This document shows, in pieces, positions 1 through 4,866 of a DNA stretch of 5,037 nt; position 1 is the first letter of the stretch, and the number at the start of each line of letters is the position of its first letter. The stretch is from contig CALRUR010000049.1 in assembly GCA_943371425.1 (NCBI GenBank), positions 1-5,037 on the forward strand. The letters run 5' to 3'. A program made the translations under genes and the position numbers. This DNA comes from CAJBVG01 sp943371425. Lineage in GTDB: Bacteria > Bacteroidota > Bacteroidia > Sphingobacteriales > Sphingobacteriaceae. The notes below the pieces were generated by a model. It searched no databases. It saw nothing but the letters and a program-made list of their open reading frames with translations, and was not told the origin of the DNA.

Positions 1-614
1 CTTGTTTGTTCTTTTTGAACAAAAGCCCTGGTATCTTTTATCCAAAAAGCCGTTAATAAAAATCCAATAATAGAAATGCAAATTCCGATATAAAAAGGGT
101 AGGGCGTAACGCCATATTTATTTGCAATTAAACCAGTGATGAATGCTACTATTCCCACCGCAACATAACCAGCAAATTCATTTAAGCCCATGGCAAAGCC
201 ACGATCTTTTTCGCCTACCAAATCTATTTTCATTAGCACAGTGCTGCTCCAGGTAAGTCCTTGACTAATTCCTAAAAGCACGTTTGCAAAAATCACCCAA
301 TTCCAACTAGGCGCATAAATAAGTAAAAATGGAATCGGAATGGCCAAGAGCCAACCTGTTAAAAGTAAATTCTTTCGCCCAAATCTATTCGAAAGTTTTC
401 CACTGAAATAATTTGCGAAGGCTTTACTTAACCCAAAGGCAGTAATAAAAGAAAGTATGGCTGTTTTAGAATCAAAATTAAATTGCAAGCTCGCAAACTG
501 CGGAAAAATGCTTCTTTCCATTCCAATCATACCCCCTACAAAAGCATTTACAATTACGAGGAGCGTGAACTGCTTCCAATTTTCTTTCAGTCCGAGTTTT
601 ATAGTTTCTGGCAT
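1..614 (-). CDS. MFS transporter, N-terminal part (3' end outside window)
   Basis: This is the first 204 residues of an inner-membrane secondary transporter of the major facilitator superfamily; the C-terminal half lies beyond the left edge. The start is the ATG at 614-612, after which the frame stays open to position 3. Residues about 14-36, 50-70, 82-101, 105-127, 144-164 and 173-192 are hydrophobic, fitting the first six membrane helices. After helix 2 comes GKLSNRFGRK (residues 72-81), which matches the MFS loop 2-3 signature GxxxDRxGRR with Asn in place of Asp. A second conserved-looking stretch, DLVGEKDRGFAMGLNEFAGY (131-150), lies in the loop 4-5 and helix 5 region typical of drug-efflux-like MFS proteins. 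The substrate cannot be told from this half. The gene is divergent from the secreted-protein gene at 1031 and shows no obvious functional link to it. No convincing Shine-Dalgarno or Bacteroidota-type promoter was found upstream. Confidence 0.9.
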   Translation of the reverse strand, partial: MPETIKLGLKENWKQFTLLVIVNAFVGGMIGMERSIFPQFASLQFNFDSKTAILSFITAFGLSKAFANYFSGKLSNRFGRKNLLLTGWLLAIPIPFLLIYAPSWNWVIFANVLLGISQGLTWSSTVLMKIDLVGEKDRGFAMGLNEFAGYVAVGIVAFITGLIANKYGVTPYPFYIGICISIIGFLLTAFWIKDTRAFVQKEQT

Positions 615-719
615 TAAGCGCTAAATGTATATTACAAAGGTCTCGAGCCAGAGCGACAATACACTTAACAAATGATAAGAAATGACGAATTTGATTACAT
701 TATTGCTTAATATTTTTTT

Positions 720-808
720 TTGGTCACAAAGGGCACTAAGTACTCACAATGGTACACGATGTAATTCTTTGTGTACCATTGTGAGTACTTAGTGCCCTTT
801 GTGACCAA
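720..808. repeat. Perfect inverted repeat, 38-bp arms, 13-bp loop
   Basis: The left arm (720-757) and right arm (771-808) are exact reverse complements over 38 bp, with the loop at 758-770. The left arm starts TTGGTCACAAAGGGCAC and the right arm ends with its complement. Each arm is itself built from degenerate units of about 8-12 bp around TTTGTG or TTAGTG (right arm with loop edge: CTTTGTGTAC, CATTGTGAGTAC, TTAGTGCC, CTTTGTGACC). It lies between two divergent starts, so it is not placed as a terminator for either gene. As RNA it would form a very stable hairpin, and as DNA it could form a cruciform. Dispersed intergenic palindrome, remnant of a small mobile element or regulatory site are all possible, and the sequence does not decide between them. 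Confidence 0.95.
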
Positions 809-840
809 TTTATTCCCAATTCGGACCTCCCTCTCCTCTT

Positions 841-858
841 AAAAGAAAATTTTCTTTT
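841..858. repeat. 18-bp perfect A/T palindrome
   Basis: The sequence AAAAGAAAATTTTCTTTT equals its own reverse complement. It is followed by a T-run and AAG that imperfectly extend pairing with the preceding CTT. It could be a weak hairpin or merely low-complexity A/T sequence. Confidence 0.6.
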
Positions 859-917
859 TTTTAAGAATCTTAAATTCTCATCGCTCGATTATAGTAGTAA
901 AGTTCTTTTATTAATTC

Positions 918-944
918 CTAATTCTTAATACTTAATTCTTAATA
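918..944. repeat. Short tandem repeat, 13/14-bp unit
   Basis: CTAATTCTTAATA (918-930) is followed directly by CTTAATTCTTAATA (931-944), and a partial unit, TTAATTC, precedes them at 911-917. The repeat lies about 85 bp before the ATG of the gene at 1031. No function is evident. Unit-number variation here could change promoter spacing. Confidence 0.7.
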
Positions 945-1030
945 CTTGAGATTTTGAATTTAAATAAAGTATGAATCGAATTGTGAATGGTCTTTGAATT
1001 GTATCTAGAGAGGTTTAGATAAATAAAATT

Positions 1031-2332
1031 ATGAAAACGATTCTCGGGATATTTCTCTCTACTATTCTTGTTAGCAATGCTTATTCGCAAGCAAACCTTA
1101 CTACAAATTCTATCAATCAAAGTTTTTCTTTTACGGCTAATCCATCGGCATCAGAAGCACCATTGCCAAGGAACTGGCGTTTAGCAAAAAGCAATACAGT
1201 TAGAACCGTAAATCCATACCCTGTAAGTCCGGCAACTAAAGCGGATACCACTACACAATTTAAAGGAGGAAGTTTAATGGCTGCAAATTCGCCGGCAGGT
1301 TTTTACAATTTTGGAGTTGGCGATTCTATTACAGCAAGCAATAGAGCAATGGGTTTTTTAGCGGATGCTACAAATGTAAAGTCATGCAATTTATACTTTC
1401 ATATAAAAAATGCTGGTCCTACTGCCATCACTAGTTTTGATGTAGAAATTTTTAGCAGAAAATTTAAAAATGGTTCTAACCTAGCTGGATTTCAAATACA
1501 AATGTATTATTCTTTTGATGGGGTAAATTGGACAGATGCTGGTCCTGATTTTTTAATGGGTACCGCTGCCGACGGAAACAATAATGGATTTACTGTTACT
1601 ACTGCAGGTTTATTTATTTCATCAGGAAATTTGAACCAAACTGTTTTGCCTAACCAACAATTTTATTTTGCATGGAGTTATTCTGTAACAACAGGAAGTA
1701 ATACTGATAATGCGCCTGCATACGGTATAGATGCCATCAGCATTATTCCAAACGTAGCATTGCCAATATCATTAGTAAAATTTACGGCAGATAAAGTTGC
1801 GGAGAAAGTAAAAGTTCAATGGACTACCGCAACAGAAATTAACAACGATAAATTTATTATTGAGCGTTCTGCGGATGGGAAAAATTTCGAGCACCTAGCA
1901 GAACTTTCGGGTGCTGGTACCAGTAAAGAATTAAATGCATATGAAGTTGTAGATGCCTCACCGCTAAAAGGAACCTCATACTATCGTTTAACTCAAATAG
2001 ATTTTGATGGAAGGTCTGAAAGCTTCGCACCGGTAGCGGTTAGTGGGAAGCAGGGAGTGTTGAGCATGGAGTTAGGAGCGAGGAGCAGAGAGCATGGAGC
2101 GGGGAGCTTGGAGCAGGGGGCTTGGAGTATTTACTCACCTATGAATACGGAGGCAACTTTATCTGTAACAGATTTAAATGGCAAGATTATCTATACTGAA
2201 AAACTGTTGTTATTGGAAGGTTATCAAAATTATCAGTTTGATTTGCTTACGATAGAAAGAGGGATTTATGTGGTACACTTAGTAACTGCAGAAGATGCAG
2301 TAACTAAAAAAATGTTATTTGATAAAGAGTAG
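1031..2332 (+). CDS. Secreted protein with FN3-like segment and T9SS-type sorting domain (gene 1)
   Basis: This is a 433-residue predicted exported protein. Residues 1-20 form a signal peptide (basic start, hydrophobic core ILGIFLSTILV, small residues before the likely cut near AYSQ). Residues about 45-240 form a beta-rich domain with FYNFGVGDSITASNRAMGFL (91-110) and YSFDGVNW (160-167). This resembles the lectin-like or jelly-roll N-terminal domains common in secreted Bacteroidota proteins, and its ligand is unknown. Residues about 245-337 match the FN3-like segment that often precedes T9SS signals (PISLVKFTA, then W.TATE.NND.F.IERS and GTSYYRLTQ.DFDG). Residues 340-367 are a linker encoded by 7-bp repeats. 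Residues 367-433 resemble a type A sorting domain (LNGKIIY, GIYVVHL, ending in KKMLF), but the usual YPNP entry motif is replaced by IYSPMN. The start is the first ATG that gives a complete signal peptide. The C-terminal half is paralogous to the gene at 3239. Surface display or release by T9SS is inferred. Confidence 0.93.
   Translation: MKTILGIFLSTILVSNAYSQANLTTNSINQSFSFTANPSASEAPLPRNWRLAKSNTVRTVNPYPVSPATKADTTTQFKGGSLMAANSPAGFYNFGVGDSITASNRAMGFLADATNVKSCNLYFHIKNAGPTAITSFDVEIFSRKFKNGSNLAGFQIQMYYSFDGVNWTDAGPDFLMGTAADGNNNGFTVTTAGLFISSGNLNQTVLPNQQFYFAWSYSVTTGSNTDNAPAYGIDAISIIPNVALPISLVKFTADKVAEKVKVQWTTATEINNDKFIIERSADGKNFEHLAELSGAGTSKELNAYEVVDASPLKGTSYYRLTQIDFDGRSESFAPVAVSGKQGVLSMELGARSREHGAGSLEQGAWSIYSPMNTEATLSVTDLNGKIIYTEKLLLLEGYQNYQFDLLTIERGIYVVHLVTAEDAVTKKMLFDKE
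2048..2131 (+). repeat. In-frame heptanucleotide tandem repeat, 12 units (gene 1 linker)
   Basis: There are twelve contiguous 7-bp units with no indels. The clearest are GAGCATG at 2062 and 2090, GAGCGAG at 2076, GAGCGGG at 2097, GAGCTTG at 2104 and GAGCAGG at 2111; the two at each end are more degenerate. Because 7 is not a multiple of 3, the peptide repeats every three units (21 bp), giving the pattern S-(L/M)-E-(H/Q)-G-A-(G/W), residues about 340-367. The tract is much richer in G than its surroundings. All three forward frames are open inside the core. Gain or loss of one unit would shift the sorting domain out of frame, with stops met at 2142-2144 or 2197-2199. Confidence 0.93.
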
Positions 2333-2396
2333 TTTTTTTCAATACTGTAAATTTTAAAATAAAGTTTTTTTTCAATACTGTAAATTTTTAAATAAA
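2333..2396 (+). repeat. Tandem pair of IR-A left-arm sequences after gene 1
   Basis: Immediately after the stop codon, a T-run plus a 24-bp sequence beginning CAATACTGTAAATTTT occurs twice, at 2340-2363 and 2373-2396, with a 33-bp period and one internal difference. The first copy is the exact reverse complement of the arm at 2477-2500; the second differs at one position. The same doubling follows gene 2 (4415-4473). Either copy could pair with the downstream arm, so the mRNA 3' end has two alternative long stems. The T-runs lie before the stem rather than after it, so this is not a classical intrinsic terminator. Confidence 0.9.
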
Positions 2397-2790
2397 AAAG
2401 CTAGTCATAACATAGTTTCTATGTAAAGAATGCTACGGAATATAGTGATTGCTTTTTACATAATTAGTCGCACCATTTTATTTTAAAATTTACAGTATTG
2501 ATGGAGAAGGCTTACAAGGTTGTAGTGTTGCTATTTGTAAATCGTGTATTATGAGCATACGTGCAAATGAACACACGAGCAAACGATTTTTTTTAAGCCC
2601 TAACCAAGTTAGCATATGTACCCTTAATCCTTTAAATTTTTGAAAGCCAAAGGTGCAGCAATTTGGATTGATAGCAGTAAGGTATAATCCGTTGTAATAC
2701 AAAACTAAATACCGAATGGTTAACTAGCTTTTGGATTTCAAAAATTAAAGGATTAAAAAAAGAGATTAAAGGATTAGAAAAAGAGATTAT
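2373..2790. repeat. Structured long repeat, copy R1
   Basis: This is the first of four copies of a non-coding repeat of about 420 bp. Module A has arms at 2373-2396 and 2477-2500 around an 80-bp spacer. Module B has arms at 2626-2648 and 2733-2754 (AATCCTTTAAATTTTTGAAA against its near-complement), extendable by two base pairs outward. A conserved middle (2501-2625) has an ACGAGCAAACGA motif and a T8 run. The module A spacer differs strongly from those of R2-R4: it contains ACATAG-TTT-CTATGT (2410-2424) instead of their AAGCTAG/CTAGCTT hairpin, yet keeps the same 80-bp length. The copy ends in two 21-bp tandem units starting ATTAAAGGATTA (2744-2764 and 2765-2785). A minus-strand frame of 70 codons (2490-2702) starts only with TTG and is judged non-coding. 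Confidence 0.93.
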
Positions 2791-2797
2791 TTTTTTT

Positions 2798-3188
2798 CAA
2801 TACTATAAATTTTAAAATAAAAAAGCTAGTTACTTCATCTTTCCTAGCTTGATAATGCAACGGTTGTTAATGATTGCTTTATATATAAAGAGTCGCATCC
2901 TTTTATTTTAAAATTTACAGTATTGATGGGGAAGGCTTACTAGGTTGTAGTGTTGCTATTTGTAAATCGAGTATTATGAGCATACGTGCAAATGAACACA
3001 CGAGCAAACGATTTTTTTTAAGCCCTAACCTAGTTAGCATATGTACCCTTAATCCTTTAAATTTTTGAAAGCCAAAGGTGCAGTAATTGGGATTGATAGC
3101 AGTAAGGTATAATCCGTTGCAATACAAAACTAAATACCGAATGGTTAACTAGCTTTTGGATTTCAAAAATTAAAGGATTAAAAAAAGA
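2798..3188. repeat. Structured long repeat, copy R2
   Basis: The second copy begins 425 bp after R1. Module A arms are at 2798-2821 and 2902-2925 (one mismatch). Its 80-bp spacer holds the hairpin AAGCTAG (2823-2829)/CTAGCTT (2844-2850) and the perfect 14-bp palindrome CTTTATATATAAAG (2877-2890). Module B arms are at 3051-3073 and 3158-3179. AAAAGCTAGTTA (2821-2832) is also perfectly complementary to 3146-3157 at the far end of the element. CTAAC-CTA-GTTAG (3025-3037) forms another small stem. Middle and right parts are near-identical to R1. The copy lacks the second 21-bp tail unit and runs into the purine tract before gene 2. Confidence 0.93.
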
Positions 3189-3238
3189 AAAAAGAAAAAA
3201 TAAAAAAGAAAATAGAAAAATAAGATTTATAAATTATT
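3180..3238 (+). other. A-rich purine tract and leader of gene 2
   Basis: Between the end of R2 and the ATG at 3239 there are only about 59 bases, almost all A with scattered G (runs of AAAAAAG type) and then TAAGATTTATAAATTATT. There is no recognisable -33/-7 promoter and no Shine-Dalgarno sequence. The A-rich leader is typical for translation starts in Bacteroidota. A promoter for gene 2 would have to lie inside R2 or further upstream, unless the gene is read through from gene 1. Confidence 0.55.
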
Positions 3239-4396
3239 ATGAGAACAATCGCCACTCTATTACTTTTACTCTCGGTAGTAAGTGTAAAAGCTCAATTATT
3301 AACGTTCGGTTTCGAAGGTCGTTTTGTAAGCAATTTTGGGGTGCCAAACCAAATACCTTCTAACTTTAACGATCCTGGAATTACGAGTTCAAGCATTAGT
3401 AGAAATGGATTGGGAGTATCTGCATTCGGTGGCGAAGCCATGAACTGTAACGGTATTTCTGTTGGTACTACCAGTCCCGTGCTTACTAGCTATATCGAGT
3501 TTAAGGTTACGCCACAAGCTGGCAAGCAAGTTACTATTACAGGTTTAGAAATTGCACAATTACGTTCTAACGGAACGGGTGCTACGCGCATTGTTGTGAG
3601 ATCTAACTTAGATGGCTTTACTTCTAACCTAGGTGGCGAAATTAATTTTGCCAATACGAATGGCAACACCTTTATGGTAGCAAACCTTACTTTTAATTTA
3701 ATTGATATTAGTTCTGTAATTACTTTTAGAATTTATCCATTTGGTGGTATTCAGAATTTCGGTACTTGGGGTCTTGGTGGAAGAGCAGGAAATGATGTGT
3801 TGGTGTTCGGAACCACTTCGGATATAGTGTTACCTATTAATTTACTAAGCTTCAAAGCCGAAAAATTGAAAGACAACGTAAAAATTAATTGGGTTACTGC
3901 TAGTGAATATAACAACGATAAATTTTTAGTAGAAAAAACCATCGATGGCTCAACCTTCGAGTATGTGGCCGAACTTTCTGGAGCAGGCAACAGCAAAGAA
4001 TTAAATACATATGAAGTAGTAGATCATGAGCCTTACAAAGGCACTTCTTATTACCGATTAACACAAACAGATTTTGATGGTGCAGCGCATAGCTTTAAGC
4101 CAGTAGCAGTGAGTTTAGAGCAAGGAGCTTTGAGTATGGAGCAAGTAGCGGGTAGCCTAGAGCATGGAGCAGGGAGTGGGGAAAGCATTACATTTAGTGT
4201 TTATTCGAGCGCTAATTCACAAGCGTCTTTTTATGTTTATTCTATGGTTGGACAAATTGCTCATAGCACGAAATTAAATTTAACGGAAGGATATCAAACG
4301 TTTAGTCTTAGTGCAAGTGACTTGCAAGTTGGGTATTATATTATTCAGCTCAGTGCTGGCAAAGAAGTAGTAAGGAAGAAGATAATAATAAAGTAA
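3239..4396 (+). CDS. Secreted protein with FN3-like segment and T9SS-type sorting domain (gene 2, paralogue)
   Basis: This is a 385-residue predicted exported protein. The signal peptide is residues 1-19 (hydrophobic ATLLLLLSVVSV, then KAQ). Residues about 22-195 form a beta-rich domain with FEG near the start, SRNGLGV (54-60), YIEFKVTPQAGKQVTITGLE (85-104), RSNLDGFTSNLGG (121-133), ITFRIYPFGG (161-170) and a closing WGLGGRAGNDVLVFGT (177-192). This pattern is familiar from secreted Bacteroidota proteins; its ligand is not known to me. Residues about 199-292 are the FN3-like segment, closely matching gene 1 (shared AELSGAG.SKELN.YEVVD, GTSYYRLTQ.DFDG). Residues 289-314 are the heptamer-encoded linker. 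Residues about 319-385 are a sorting-type domain ending YYIIQLSAGKEVVRKKIIIK, which lacks a YPNP entry. The N-terminal halves of the two genes differ, suggesting module exchange on a shared export and anchoring tail. Repeats flank the gene on both sides. Confidence 0.93.
   Translation: MRTIATLLLLLSVVSVKAQLLTFGFEGRFVSNFGVPNQIPSNFNDPGITSSSISRNGLGVSAFGGEAMNCNGISVGTTSPVLTSYIEFKVTPQAGKQVTITGLEIAQLRSNGTGATRIVVRSNLDGFTSNLGGEINFANTNGNTFMVANLTFNLIDISSVITFRIYPFGGIQNFGTWGLGGRAGNDVLVFGTTSDIVLPINLLSFKAEKLKDNVKINWVTASEYNNDKFLVEKTIDGSTFEYVAELSGAGNSKELNTYEVVDHEPYKGTSYYRLTQTDFDGAAHSFKPVAVSLEQGALSMEQVAGSLEHGAGSGESITFSVYSSANSQASFYVYSMVGQIAHSTKLNLTEGYQTFSLSASDLQVGYYIIQLSAGKEVVRKKIIIK
4104..4180 (+). repeat. In-frame heptanucleotide tandem repeat, 11 units (gene 2 linker)
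   Basis: There are eleven contiguous 7-bp units without indels, including GAGCAAG at 4118 and 4139, GAGTATG at 4132, GAGCATG at 4160 and GAGCAGG at 4167; the first (TAGCAGT) is degenerate. It encodes residues about 289-314 with the pattern S-L-E-(Q/H)-G-A, in the same phase relative to the repeat as in gene 1 and at the same domain boundary. Leaving the frame after the tract would meet a stop at 4195-4197 or 4275-4277, removing the sorting domain. Confidence 0.92.
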
Positions 4397-4473
4397 TGTT
4401 TTTTTTTCTTTTTTCAATACTGTATATTTTAAAAATAAATTTCTTTTTTCAATACTATAAATTTAAAAATAAA
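4397..4473 (+). repeat. Tandem pair of IR-A left-arm sequences after gene 2
   Basis: After the stop codon come a T9 run, another T-run and two diverged copies of the arm sequence, starting CAATACTGTATATTTT at 4415 and CAATACTATAAATTTA at 4450. This repeats the arrangement after gene 1 (2333-2396), so the doubling belongs to the gene-repeat junction and is not a single local accident. The copies differ from each other and from the perfect arm at several positions. Confidence 0.88.
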
Positions 4474-4860
4474 AAAGCTAGTTACATCATCTTTCCTAGC
4501 TTGATAATGCAACGGTTGTTAATGATTGCTTTATATATAAAGAGTCGCATCCTTTTATTTTAAAATTTACAGTATTGATGGAAGATGTTTACTAGGTTGT
4601 TGTATTGCTTTTTGTAAATCGCGACATTTGAGCATACGAGCAAACGACCACACGAGCAAACGATTTTTTTTAAGCCCTAACCTAGTTAGCGTATGTTCCC
4701 TTAATCCTTTAAATTTTTGAAAGCCAAAGGTGCAGCAATTTGGATTGATAGCAGTAAGGTATAATCCGTTGTAATACAAAATTAAATACCGAATGGTTAA
4801 CTAGCTTTTGGATTTCAAAAATTAAAGGATTAAAAAAAGAGATTAAAGGATTAGAAAAAC
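4450..4860. repeat. Structured long repeat, copy R3
   Basis: Module A arms are at 4450-4473 and 4554-4577. Its spacer is nearly identical to that of R2, with hairpin AAGCTAG (4475-4481)/CTAGCTT (4496-4502). Module B arms are at 4703-4725 and 4810-4831. The middle differs from R1 and R2: the stretch after GTAAATCGCGACATTTGAG carries two exact copies of ACGAGCAAACGA separated by CCAC. The tail has the 21-bp unit at 4821-4841 and most of a second at 4842-4859. The minus-strand 70-codon frame is open here too (4567-4779) but has many amino acid changes relative to R1 and R2. Confidence 0.93.
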
Positions 4861-4866
4861 CTTTTT

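Larger units (their letters stand above)
615..1030. other. Divergent intergenic region
   Basis: These 416 bases separate the start of the MFS gene (minus strand) from the start of the first secreted-protein gene (plus strand), so promoters for both should lie here. I did not find a convincing Bacteroidota -33/-7 pair (TTTG and TAnnTTTG at the usual spacing) for either gene. The region contains a long perfect inverted repeat (720-808), a CT-rich patch near 824-840, an 18-bp palindrome (841-858) and a 13/14-bp tandem repeat (918-944). The last 80 bases before the ATG at 1031 are A/T-rich, as is usual for translation starts in this phylum. No convincing ORF or RNA gene is visible. Confidence 0.7.

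Noticed and set aside
932..1120. Minus-strand frame of 62 codons
   Set aside because: It lies antisense across the signal-peptide region of gene 1 and A/T-rich leader, has no recognisable protein features, and is explained by base composition.
2340..2500. Intrinsic terminator after gene 1
   Set aside because: The T-run precedes the long stem and the sequence after the stem is ATGGAG, so it lacks stem-then-U geometry. A Rho-independent call is not supported.
2490..2702. Minus-strand 70-codon reading frames in R1, and likewise in R2 (2915-3127) and R3 (4567-4779), as a conserved small protein
   Set aside because: The frame starts only with TTG, and no ATG or leader is visible. Between R1 and R2, five of the seven base differences I count within the frame change the amino acid, as expected without protein-level constraint. 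The frame also overlaps structured DNA that explains the conservation, including a module A arm at its 3' end.
2688..2702. Minus-strand TAnnTTTG (-7) box conserved in R1-R3
   Set aside because: No TTG-type -33 element lies at the usual spacing, and such 8-mers are expected by chance in DNA this A/T-rich.
3751..3996. Minus-strand frame of 81 codons
   Set aside because: It is wholly antisense to the well-supported FN3-like region of gene 2.
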